From Streptomyces scabichelini (GTDB taxonomy: Bacteria; Actinomycetota; Actinomycetes; Streptomycetales; Streptomycetaceae): a stretch of DNA of 44,376 nucleotides. Below the pieces are notes generated by a model that was not told the DNA's origin, did no database searches, and saw only the letters and a list, made by a program, of their open reading frames with translations. Made by a program: the position numbers and the translations under genes. Positions 31,786-39,300 of the stretch are shown here, piece by piece. Within the stretch, counting starts at the first letter, position 1. Every line of letters begins with the position of its first letter. The stretch covers positions 1-44,376 of the forward strand of contig NZ_JAAKZY010000076.1 in assembly GCF_011045015.1 (NCBI RefSeq). Direction: 5' to 3'.

Positions 31786-33168
31786 TTACGACATACGGCG
31801 GACCACGTAGGCCGAACCGTGGTCCGCCGGCTCCTCCCCGACGTACTCCTGCCCCCGCATAGCGCACCAGGCGGGGATGTCGAGCCGGGCCGCCTCGTCG
31901 TCGGAGAGGACGCGGATCGTGCCGCCCGGCGGTACGTCGCCGATGACCTTCGCGAGTTCGATGACCGGGATCGGGCAGCGCTTGCCGAGGGCGTCCACGA
32001 CGAGGGTGTTCTCGGCGGCGGGCGCCTTCGGCGCGTGGACCGGGGCGCCCAGCTTCTCGCGCACCGTCGAGACCGCGCCCGGCAGCACCTCCAGGAAACG
32101 GTCCACATCTTCCCCGGGCGTGCCCAGGGGCAGTGACACGCGGACGTTGCCCTCGGTCAGTACGCCCATCGCCTTCAGCACATGGCTCGGCGTCAGCGTG
32201 CTGCTTGTGCAGGACGATCCGGACGACACCGAGAAGTCCTCGCGGTCCAGCTCGTGCAGCAAGGTCTCTCCGTCGACATAGAGACAGGAGAACGTGAGCA
32301 GGTGGGGGAGCCGGCGCTCCGGGTCGCCCACCACCTCCACGTCCGGGACCAGTTCCGGCACCCGTGTACGGATCCGGTCCGTCAACTCCCGCAGACGGGC
32401 CGACTCGGCGGCCGCCTCCGCCCGCACGGCACGCAGCGAGGCCGCCGCGGCGACGATCCCGGGAATGTTCTCGAAGCCGGGAGCGCGGCCCGACTCCCGT
32501 TCGTCGACGGGGCCCTGAGGGGCGTACCGCACCCCCTTTCGTACGACGAGAAGCCCGACACCCGACGGTCCGCCCCACTTGTGGGCACTGCCCGTCAGCA
32601 GCGACCAGTCGCCCTCGACCGGCCCCCAGGCCAACGACTGCGCCGCGTCCACCAGAAGCGGTACGCCCGCCTCACGGCACGCGGCGGCGACGGCGGCGAC
32701 CGGCTGCTCCGTACCCACCTCGTGGTTGGCCGACTGGAGGCAGGCGAGCGCGGTGTCGGGGCGGAGGGCGGCGGCGTATGCGTCCGGGGAGACCGCGCCT
32801 GTGCGCAGAACGGGCACTTCGGTCACCGTCCCGCCCTCGGCCCGGTGGACCTCCGCCGTGTGAAGCACCGAAGAGTGTTCGACGGCGGACACGATCAGGT
32901 GGCGTCCGACACGGCGGCGCCCCGCCAGCGCGCCCGCGATCCCGGAGTGCACCGCGCGCGTGCCCGAGGAGGTGAAGACCAGCTCGTCCGGCCGGCACCC
33001 CACCGCCTCGGCGGCCGCCTCACGCGCCGCGTCGAGCAACAGCCGGGCACGCCGCCCCTCGCGGTAGAGCCGGGCGGGATCGGCCCACCCCTCGTCGAGC
33101 GAGGCCTGCAGGGCCTGCCGGGCAACGGGATGGAGAGGGGCGGCGGAAGCAGCATCAAAGTAGGCCAC
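31786..33168 (-). CDS. Cysteine desulfurase fused to a TusA-type sulfur carrier domain
   Basis: A 460-residue two-domain protein. Residues 1-~370 are a class V aminotransferase-fold cysteine desulfurase: H98 in EHSSVLHT, Schiff-base K197 in TGSAHKWGGPSG and catalytic C320 in SSGSSCTSS. Residues ~386-456 are a TusA/SirA domain with the carrier Cys C398 in GKRCPIPV. A persulfide made on C320 could be passed directly to C398. In most bacteria these are separate proteins. Clients may include tRNA thiolation, Fe-S assembly or sulfur cofactors. It diverges from ctaC across a 311-bp gap, and erpA lies 3.3 kb away. Confidence 0.93.
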   Translation of the reverse strand: MAYFDAASAAPLHPVARQALQASLDEGWADPARLYREGRRARLLLDAAREAAAEAVGCRPDELVFTSSGTRAVHSGIAGALAGRRRVGRHLIVSAVEHSSVLHTAEVHRAEGGTVTEVPVLRTGAVSPDAYAAALRPDTALACLQSANHEVGTEQPVAAVAAACREAGVPLLVDAAQSLAWGPVEGDWSLLTGSAHKWGGPSGVGLLVVRKGVRYAPQGPVDERESGRAPGFENIPGIVAAAASLRAVRAEAAAESARLRELTDRIRTRVPELVPDVEVVGDPERRLPHLLTFSCLYVDGETLLHELDREDFSVSSGSSCTSSTLTPSHVLKAMGVLTEGNVRVSLPLGTPGEDVDRFLEVLPGAVSTVREKLGAPVHAPKAPAAENTLVVDALGKRCPIPVIELAKVIGDVPPGGTIRVLSDDEAARLDIPAWCAMRGQEYVGEEPADHGSAYVVRRMS

Positions 33169-33479
33169 ACAACAACGCTACTTCCAGCGGGGCAGCAGAC
33201 CTGAGGGCAGCGGACCCCAGGGGCGCGGGGAACTGCGCGATCAACCACAACGCACCCGCACTCGCGACACATAGCCGCACCCCCGAGCTATTAGGCGCCC
33301 CAACGACCCTTCGGCTAACCGGCGGCACGGAGGGGCCCCCTCCCCGCGAACCCCCGGAGGGCGTCGGCTAGGGTTTGGTCCGCATAAACATCCAAACCCC
33401 TGCCCGACGCAGGGCGGCGACCGACCACCGAGAAGGCCGCAGCCAACACGCGCGGGCGAGACTCTCGGGAAGGCGCTAC
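33169..33479. other. Divergent gap upstream of ctaC
   Basis: 311 bp with no gene. It holds a copy of the dispersed repeat at 33214-33260, a C/G-rich stretch, and TAGGGT at 33369-33374, a possible -10 without a clear -35. The ctaC ribosome site GGGAAGG is at 33468-33474. Confidence 0.55.
33214..33260 (+). repeat. Dispersed intergenic repeat, copy 6
   Basis: Shortened left hairpin (ACCCCAGGGGC), then GCGGGGAACTGCGCGATCAA and CCACAACGCACCCGCA. It lies between the desulfurase and ctaC. Confidence 0.8.
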
Positions 33480-34478
33480 GTGAGTCCCAACGGCTCCGAC
33501 CTCCCCCACGCCCCGGGGGGCGCGGGCGGTACCCCCACGCCGCGGCGCCCGCTCCGGCGGAAGCTGCTGCAGGCACTGACTGCGGGCCTGGTTCTGGCGA
33601 CAGCCTCTGGTTGCTCGTACAACTGGGAAGACTTCCCCCGCCTCGGTATGCCGACCCCGACCACGGAAGAGGCTCCGCGGATCCTCTCCCTGTGGCAGGG
33701 CTCCTGGGCTGCCGCGCTCGCCACCGGCGTGCTGGTGTGGGGCCTGATCCTGTGGAGCACCATCTTCCACCGGCGCAGCCGCACCAAGGTCGAGGTTCCC
33801 CCGCAGACCCGGTACAACATGCCCATCGAGGCGCTGTACACCGTGGTCCCGCTCATCATCGTCTCGGTGCTCTTCTACTTCACCGCCCGCGACGAGTCGG
33901 AGCTCCTCGACACCTCCAAGAAGCCCGACGTGACGATCAACGTCGTGGGCTACCAGTGGAGCTGGGGCTTCAACTACATCGAGAACGTCGAAGGTTCGGA
34001 CGGCGACGCGAAGACCAACGAGAACCTGGACGCGATTCCGACCCGGTTCAAGGACGACTTCCCGGCGAACGCCGGCGGTGTCTACGACGTCGGCACGCCC
34101 GGCACGCGGAATCCGCAGACGAACAACCCCGGTCCGACCCTCTGGCTCCCCAAGGGCAAGACGGTCCGCTTCGTCCTCACTTCGCGTGACGTCATCCACT
34201 CCTTCTGGGTGGTGCCGTTCCTGATGAAGCAGGACGTCATCCCGGGCCACACCAACGCCTTCCAGGTGACCCCCAACAAGGAGGGCACCTTCCTGGGCAA
34301 GTGCGCCGAACTGTGCGGCGTCGATCACTCCCGGATGCTCTTCAACGTGAAGGTCGTCTCTCCCGAGCGTTATGAGGCCCACCTCAGGGAGCTCGTGAAG
34401 AAGGGCCAGACCGGTTACGTCCCGGCCGGTATCGAGCAGACGGACCACGAGAAGAACCGGGAGACGAACCAACTGTGA
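33480..34478 (+). CDS. ctaC: Cytochrome c oxidase subunit II (aa3 type)
   Basis: A 332-residue membrane subunit carrying the CuA centre that accepts electrons from the bc1 branch. A lipoprotein signal ends at C45 (TASGC). Two membrane helices lie at about 74-95 and 117-136, with a third in the signal region. The CuA ligands are complete: H240, C275, E277, C279, H283 and M286 in CAELCGVDHSRM. The start is GTG 33480 with GGGAAGG six bases upstream; the frame runs back to 33375. The gene overlaps ctaD by 4 bp (GTGA) and heads the ctaCDF operon. Confidence 0.97.
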   Translation: MSPNGSDLPHAPGGAGGTPTPRRPLRRKLLQALTAGLVLATASGCSYNWEDFPRLGMPTPTTEEAPRILSLWQGSWAAALATGVLVWGLILWSTIFHRRSRTKVEVPPQTRYNMPIEALYTVVPLIIVSVLFYFTARDESELLDTSKKPDVTINVVGYQWSWGFNYIENVEGSDGDAKTNENLDAIPTRFKDDFPANAGGVYDVGTPGTRNPQTNNPGPTLWLPKGKTVRFVLTSRDVIHSFWVVPFLMKQDVIPGHTNAFQVTPNKEGTFLGKCAELCGVDHSRMLFNVKVVSPERYEAHLRELVKKGQTGYVPAGIEQTDHEKNRETNQL

Positions 34479-36211
34479 GCATCCTCAACGAACCTCAGGG
34501 TGCCCCCGCGCCGGAAGAGACGTACCAGAACGAACTCCCGGTACGGCGCAGGCAGCCGGGCAACGTGGTGGTCAAGTGGCTGACGACCACGGACCACAAG
34601 ACGATCGGCACGCTGTATCTGGTCACGTCGTTCGCGTTCTTCGTCATCGGCGGCGTGATGGCGCTGCTGATGCGCGCCGAACTGGCCCGTCCCGGCAACC
34701 AGCTGATGTCGAACGAGCAGTTCAACCAGGCGTTCACGATGCACGGCACGATCATGCTGCTGATGTTCGCGACGCCGCTGTTCGCCGGCTTCACCAACTG
34801 GATCATGCCGCTGCAGATCGGCGCCCCGGATGTGGCGTTCCCGCGGCTGAACATGTTCGCCTACTGGCTGTACCTGTTCGGCTCGCTGATCGCCGTCGGG
34901 GGCTTCCTCACCCCGCAGGGCGCCGCCGACTTCGGCTGGTTCGCCTACTCCCCGCTGTCCGACGCGGTCCGCTCGCCGGGCATCGGCGCCGACATGTGGA
35001 TCATGGGTCTGGCGTTCTCCGGGTTCGGCACCATCCTCGGCGCGGTCAACTTCATCACCACCATCATCTGCATGCGCGCCCCGGGCATGACCATGTTCCG
35101 CATGCCGATCTTCGTGTGGAACGTGCTGCTCACCGCGGTGCTGGTGCTGCTGGCCTTCCCGGTGCTGGCGGCCGCGCTGTTCGCGCTGGAGGCGGATCGG
35201 AAGTTCGGGGCACATATCTTCGATGCCGCGAATGGTGGCGCGTTGCTGTGGCAACACCTCTTCTGGTTCTTCGGCCATCCAGAGGTGTACATCATCGCGC
35301 TGCCGTTCTTCGGCATCATCTCCGAGGTCATCCCGGTCTTCTCCCGCAAGCCGATGTTCGGCTACATGGGCCTGATCGGCGCGACCATCGCGATCGCCGG
35401 CCTGTCGGTGACGGTGTGGGCGCACCACATGTACGTCACCGGCGGTGTGCTGCTGCCGTTCTTCTCCTTCATGACGTTCCTGATCGCCGTCCCAACAGGC
35501 GTGAAGTTCTTCAACTGGATCGGCACCATGTGGAAGGGGTCCTTGTCGTTCGAGACCCCGATGCTGTGGGCCACCGGCTTCCTGATCACCTTCACCTTCG
35601 GTGGTCTGACCGGCGTCATCCTGGCCTCGCCGCCGATGGACTTCCACGTCTCGGACTCGTACTTCGTGGTGGCGCACTTCCACTACGTGGTGTTCGGCAC
35701 GGTGGTGTTCGCGATGTTCTCCGGCTTCCACTTCTGGTGGCCGAAGATGACGGGCAAGATGCTCGACGAACGCCTCGGGAAGATCACCTTCTGGACGCTG
35801 TTCATCGGCTTCCACGGCACCTTCCTCGTCCAGCACTGGCTGGGTGCCGAGGGCATGCCGCGGCGGTACGCGGACTATCTCGCGGCCGACGGCTTCACGG
35901 CGCTGAACACGATCTCGACGATCAGCTCGTTCCTGCTCGGCCTGTCGATCCTGCCGTTCTTCTACAACGTGTGGAAGACCGCCAAGTACGGCAAGAAGGT
36001 CGAGGTCGACGACCCGTGGGGCTACGGCCGTTCGCTTGAGTGGGCGACGTCCTGCCCGCCGCCGCGGCACAACTTCCTCACCCTGCCGCGGATCCGCAGC
36101 GAATCCCCGGCGTTCGACCTGCACCACCCGGAGATCGCCGCCATCGACCAGCTCGAGAACGTCGGTCCCGCCGAGAAGTCCCTCGCTGGTGGCAAGGAGG
36201 CCGGCAAGTGA
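34475..36211 (+). CDS. ctaD: Cytochrome c oxidase subunit I (aa3 type)
   Basis: A 578-residue heme-copper subunit that reduces O2 and pumps protons. Twelve membrane helices are expected. FGHPEVYIIALP contains the CuB His and the cross-linked Tyr; WAHHMYVTG has the next two CuB ligands; VVAHFHYV near the end carries the heme ligands. The GTG start overlaps the ctaC stop and the TGA overlaps the ctaF start, indicating coupled translation. A ~90-bp patch around 35192-35283 has unusual A/T third positions for this gene. Downstream of the membrane core is a charged C-terminal tail. Confidence 0.97.
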   Translation: MSILNEPQGAPAPEETYQNELPVRRRQPGNVVVKWLTTTDHKTIGTLYLVTSFAFFVIGGVMALLMRAELARPGNQLMSNEQFNQAFTMHGTIMLLMFATPLFAGFTNWIMPLQIGAPDVAFPRLNMFAYWLYLFGSLIAVGGFLTPQGAADFGWFAYSPLSDAVRSPGIGADMWIMGLAFSGFGTILGAVNFITTIICMRAPGMTMFRMPIFVWNVLLTAVLVLLAFPVLAAALFALEADRKFGAHIFDAANGGALLWQHLFWFFGHPEVYIIALPFFGIISEVIPVFSRKPMFGYMGLIGATIAIAGLSVTVWAHHMYVTGGVLLPFFSFMTFLIAVPTGVKFFNWIGTMWKGSLSFETPMLWATGFLITFTFGGLTGVILASPPMDFHVSDSYFVVAHFHYVVFGTVVFAMFSGFHFWWPKMTGKMLDERLGKITFWTLFIGFHGTFLVQHWLGAEGMPRRYADYLAADGFTALNTISTISSFLLGLSILPFFYNVWKTAKYGKKVEVDDPWGYGRSLEWATSCPPPRHNFLTLPRIRSESPAFDLHHPEIAAIDQLENVGPAEKSLAGGKEAGK

Positions 36212-36606
36212 AGATCCAGGGCAAGATGTTCATCTGGCTGGCCGTCTTCATCCTCGCCATGGCGATCGTCTACGGCGTGTGGTCGAAGGAGCCGGCCGGC
36301 ACCACGGCGCTCTTCCTGGGCTTCGGCCTGAGCATCATGATCGGCTACTACCTGGCCTTCACGGCCCGGCGGGTCGACGTGGGTGCCCAGGACAACAAGG
36401 AGGCCGACGTCGCGGACGACGCCGGCGAGATCGGCTTCTTCAGCCCGCACAGCTGGCAGCCGCTCTCCCTCGGCATCGGTGGCGCGCTCGCCTTCATGGG
36501 CGTCGTCTTCGGCTGGTGGCTGCTGTACTTCTCGCTGCCGATCATCCTGATCGGCCTGTGGGGCTGGGTCTTCGAGTACTACCGCGGTGAGAACCGCACC
36601 CAGTAA
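36208..36606 (+). CDS. ctaF: Cytochrome c oxidase subunit IV, actinobacterial
   Basis: A 132-residue small membrane subunit found in actinobacterial aa3 oxidases. Membrane helices occupy about residues 8-26, 33-51, 85-104 and 105-124. It carries the typical FFSPHSWQPLSLGIGGALAFMGVVFGWW segment. GTG 36208 overlaps the ctaD stop and follows GGAGG. It is the last gene of ctaCDF, closed by an 11-bp hairpin. Confidence 0.95.
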   Translation: MKIQGKMFIWLAVFILAMAIVYGVWSKEPAGTTALFLGFGLSIMIGYYLAFTARRVDVGAQDNKEADVADDAGEIGFFSPHSWQPLSLGIGGALAFMGVVFGWWLLYFSLPIILIGLWGWVFEYYRGENRTQ

Positions 36607-36623
36607 CACGCGCTGAGCGCTCT

Positions 36624-36659
36624 GGAGCCCGGACACTCCGTCAGGAGGGTCCGGGCTCC
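36624..36659 (+). terminator. Terminator after ctaCDF
   Basis: GGAGCCCGGAC (36624-36634) pairs with GTCCGGGCTCC (36649-36659), 11 bp around a 14-nt loop. Confidence 0.85.
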
Positions 36660-36736
36660 CTCGTTCGCCGGGCATCGCGTCCCCCACACGGGCCACTCGC
36701 CGCGCCGGAGTGGACGGGCGTTCTTACGTTGAGCCC

Positions 36737-37987
36737 ATGAGCCACTCACCGCGAAACCGCACCGTCACGAGCTGCACCCTGCTGGTGGTCTCCCTGGGCG
36801 CGGGCATCACGGCCTGCAGCTCCGACGGCCACCCGCTCTCGGCCGAGCCGTACGACGCGGCGGAACAGGTCTCCCTCAACGCCCCCGTGGACGACGGCAA
36901 GAAGGCCGACCCGGACAAGCCCCTGGAGATCACCGCCGAGGGCTCCGACGGGCGCATCACCGACGTGACGGCCACGGACGCGGCAGGCAGGTACGTGGCG
37001 GGCGAACTCTCCGCCGACGGCACCCGCTGGCACAGCACCTCACCGCTCGCCGCGGGCGCCCGCTACACGGTGCGGGTGAGCACGGAGGACGAGGACGGAG
37101 CGCCAGGGCGCAAGGTCCTCGCGTTCGACACCAGCAGGCCCACCACGAAGAAGCGGCTCAATGTGAAGTTCGGCCCCGACGCGGGCACGTACGGCGTCGG
37201 CCAGCCCGTCACCGCCGAGCTCAGCGCCCCCCTCAAGGACAAGGTGGCCCGGGCGGTGGTCGAGCGCGCCCTCAAGGTCGTCTCGCAGCCCGCGGTGGAG
37301 GGCGGCTGGCACTGGGTGGACGCCAAGACCCTGCACTACCGCCCCAAGGAGTACTGGCCCGCCCACGCCACCATCCGCGCGTACAGCAACCTCGCCGGCA
37401 TCAAGGTCGCCGAGCGGCTCTGGGGCGGCAGGGCCAAGCCCCTGAAGCTCACCACGGGCGACCGCGTCGAGGCCGTGACGGACGCCTCGGCGCACTCGAT
37501 GGCGGTCTACCGGAACGGCGAGGTGATCAAGCAGATTCCCGTCACCACCGGCAAGCCAGGCTTCGAGACCCGCAACGGCGTCAAGGTCGTGCTGGGCAAG
37601 GAATACTTCGTACGGATGCGCGGTACCAGCATCGGCATCGCCGAGGGCAGCTCGGAGTCGTACGACCTGCCCGTGTACTACGCGACCCGGGTCACCTGGA
37701 GCGGCGAGTACGTGCACGCCGCACCCTGGTCCACCGGCTCCCAGGGCTCCGCCAACGTCAGCCACGGCTGCACCGGCATGAGCACCGGAAACGCCGCCTG
37801 GTTCTTCAAGACCGTACGCCCCGGCGACATCGTCAAGGTCGTCAACTCGTACGGCGACACGATGCCCGCCTTCGGCAACGGCTTCGGCGACTGGAACCTG
37901 CCCTGGCAGAAATGGCGCAAGGGCAGCGCCCTGGTGGAGGGCCCCCGCCCGGAGGACAGGGCACGGCTGCAGCCGGAGTCGGTGTAG
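36737..37987 (+). CDS. L,D-transpeptidase lipoprotein (YkuD)
   Basis: A 416-residue cell-wall cross-linking enzyme that makes 3-3 peptide links in peptidoglycan. A signal peptide ends at lipobox C27 (GITAC). One or two Ig-like domains (about 60-210) precede the YkuD domain (about 250-385), whose active-site motif is SHGCTGMSTGNAAW with catalytic Cys. ATG 36737 has no ribosome site, but TACGTT ends six bases upstream, so a leaderless start is possible. The stop lies inside a perfect 26-bp tandem duplication shared with the convergent receiver gene. The gene sits between the two halves of the respiratory cluster. Confidence 0.93.
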   Translation: MSHSPRNRTVTSCTLLVVSLGAGITACSSDGHPLSAEPYDAAEQVSLNAPVDDGKKADPDKPLEITAEGSDGRITDVTATDAAGRYVAGELSADGTRWHSTSPLAAGARYTVRVSTEDEDGAPGRKVLAFDTSRPTTKKRLNVKFGPDAGTYGVGQPVTAELSAPLKDKVARAVVERALKVVSQPAVEGGWHWVDAKTLHYRPKEYWPAHATIRAYSNLAGIKVAERLWGGRAKPLKLTTGDRVEAVTDASAHSMAVYRNGEVIKQIPVTTGKPGFETRNGVKVVLGKEYFVRMRGTSIGIAEGSSESYDLPVYYATRVTWSGEYVHAAPWSTGSQGSANVSHGCTGMSTGNAAWFFKTVRPGDIVKVVNSYGDTMPAFGNGFGDWNLPWQKWRKGSALVEGPRPEDRARLQPESV

Positions 37988-38024
37988 CTCTCAGGCGCCC
38001 GGAGTCGGTGTAGCTCTCAGGCGC
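37973..38024. repeat. Perfect 26-bp tandem duplication across two convergent stop codons
   Basis: The 26 bases at 37973-37998 are repeated exactly at 37999-38024. The first copy holds the transpeptidase TAG (37985-37987) and the second holds the receiver-gene stop (minus strand, 38017-38019). Zero divergence suggests a recent event. Confidence 0.95.
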
Positions 38025-38415
38025 TCAAAGCCTTCTGCCGCAGCAAAGAGGCCAGAGCCGACGCGAACTCCACCGGCTCCACCGGCAGGATCGCGGTGGC
38101 GTCCGCACGGCTCCACGTGGCCAGCCAGGCGTCCTGAGGCCGCCCGATGAGCAACAGCACGGGCGGGCAGTTGAAGACCTCGTCCTTGATCTGCCGGCAG
38201 ACCCCCATGCCCCCCATGGGAACGGCCTCGCCGTCCAGCACACAGACGTCGATCCCACCCCGGTCCAGCTCCTTCAGCACCGCCGCGGGCGTGGCGCACT
38301 CCAGGAACTCGACCTGCGGAACGTCACTGGCCGGCCGGCGGCCGGTGGCAAGCCGCACCTGCTCCCGGGTGTTGGAGTCGTCGCTGTAGACCAGCACCGT
38401 GGCGGTCGGCTGCAT
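38017..38415 (-). CDS. Orphan receiver-domain protein
   Basis: A 132-residue protein with a CheY-like fold and no output domain. Acidic residues near the start (VYSDDSNTRE), D61 in CVLDGEAVPMGGM as presumed phospho-acceptor, and PVLLLIGRP follow the receiver pattern. The conserved Lys near the end is not evident: the segment reads AILPVEPVEF where KP would be expected. It may be phosphorylation-independent. ATG 38415 has GGAGG six bases upstream. No partner kinase is adjacent. The 3' end lies in the 26-bp duplication; a 15-bp tandem repeat lies upstream. Confidence 0.85.
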   Translation of the reverse strand: MQPTATVLVYSDDSNTREQVRLATGRRPASDVPQVEFLECATPAAVLKELDRGGIDVCVLDGEAVPMGGMGVCRQIKDEVFNCPPVLLLIGRPQDAWLATWSRADATAILPVEPVEFASALASLLRQKALSA

Positions 38416-38447
38416 TGTTCCTCCGTGACTTCGACTTCGGCGTCGTA

Positions 38448-38477
38448 CGGACATGGACCGATCGGACATGGACCGAT
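38448..38477. repeat. Perfect 15-bp tandem duplication upstream of the receiver gene
   Basis: CGGACATGGACCGAT at 38448-38462 is repeated exactly at 38463-38477, in the gap shared with ctaE. It may be an operator pair or a slippage event. Confidence 0.85.
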
Positions 38478-38603
38478 GCGCGGATGCTACTCCCTCGAAC
38501 ACCCCGCACACACCGGTCCCGACAGCGCTTCCATGAGCCATACGGGCAGCACACAGCCCACAGACACCCCGAACGGCACCCCCCGGGGTGAGGGCGGGAT
38601 AAG

Positions 38604-38624
38604 CGACCGACATAATGTCGGTCG
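38604..38624. promoter_or_regulatory. Perfect 21-bp palindrome over the ctaE start codon
   Basis: Arms CGACCGACAT (38604-38613) and ATGTCGGTCG (38615-38624) flank one base. The right arm begins with the annotated ATG. CATAAT at 38611-38616 could be a -10, placing a leaderless GTG start at 38624. Confidence 0.6.
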
Positions 38625-39235
38625 TGGCGACAGCAACGACAGTAGATACCGGGCACGCGCACCCGTCGGTCAACCGGCCGAACCTCACCAGCGTCGGAAC
38701 CATCATCTGGCTGAGTTCCGAGCTGATGTTCTTCGCGGCCCTCTTCGCGATGTACTTCACCCTGCGATCGGTGACCGGGCCGGATCACTGGAAGGAGATG
38801 GCGGACACCCTCAACTTCCCGTTCTCGGCGGCCAACACCACGATCCTGGTGCTCTCCTCCCTCACCTGCCAGCTCGGCGTGTTCGCCGCCGAGCGCGGCG
38901 ATGTGAAGAAGCTCCGGGGCTGGTTCATCGTCACCTTCATCATGGGTGCGATCTTCATCGGCGGTCAGGTGTTCGAGTACACGGAGCTGGTCAAGCACGA
39001 GGGCCTCTCGCTCTCGTCCGACCCGTACGGCTCGGTGTTCTACCTGACCACCGGCTTCCACGGCCTGCACGTGACGGGTGGTCTCATCGCCTTCCTGCTG
39101 GTCCTGGGGCGCACCTACGCGGCCCACAGGTTCACGCACGAGCAGGCGACCGCCGCCATCGTCGTGTCCTACTACTGGCACTTCGTCGATGTCGTCTGGA
39201 TCGGCCTCTTCGCCACGATCTACATGATCAAGTAG
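38615..39235 (+). CDS. ctaE: Cytochrome c oxidase subunit III
   Basis: A 206-residue membrane subunit with five helices. Typical segments are SVGTIIWLSSELMFFAALFAMYF, TTGFHGLHVTGGLIAFLLVL and VSYYWHFVDVVWIGLFATIYMIK at the end. The annotated ATG 38615 lies within a palindrome and has no good ribosome site; GTG 38624 (codon 4) is an alternative that would be leaderless. The gene heads a cluster with qcrCAB, whose first gene starts 65 nt downstream. In actinobacteria subunit III is encoded with the bc1 genes, apart from ctaCDF. Confidence 0.96.
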   Translation: MSVVATATTVDTGHAHPSVNRPNLTSVGTIIWLSSELMFFAALFAMYFTLRSVTGPDHWKEMADTLNFPFSAANTTILVLSSLTCQLGVFAAERGDVKKLRGWFIVTFIMGAIFIGGQVFEYTELVKHEGLSLSSDPYGSVFYLTTGFHGLHVTGGLIAFLLVLGRTYAAHRFTHEQATAAIVVSYYWHFVDVVWIGLFATIYMIK

Positions 39236-39300
39236 CCGGGCCCGCTCCCGCGCACAGTCCAGAAGCATCGACGCAGAAGATCCTGACACCGGGGTAATCC

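Noticed and set aside
34475..36211. ctaD as foreign or a second oxidase type
   Set aside because: Apart from one short patch its codon use and operon partners match native aa3 genes.
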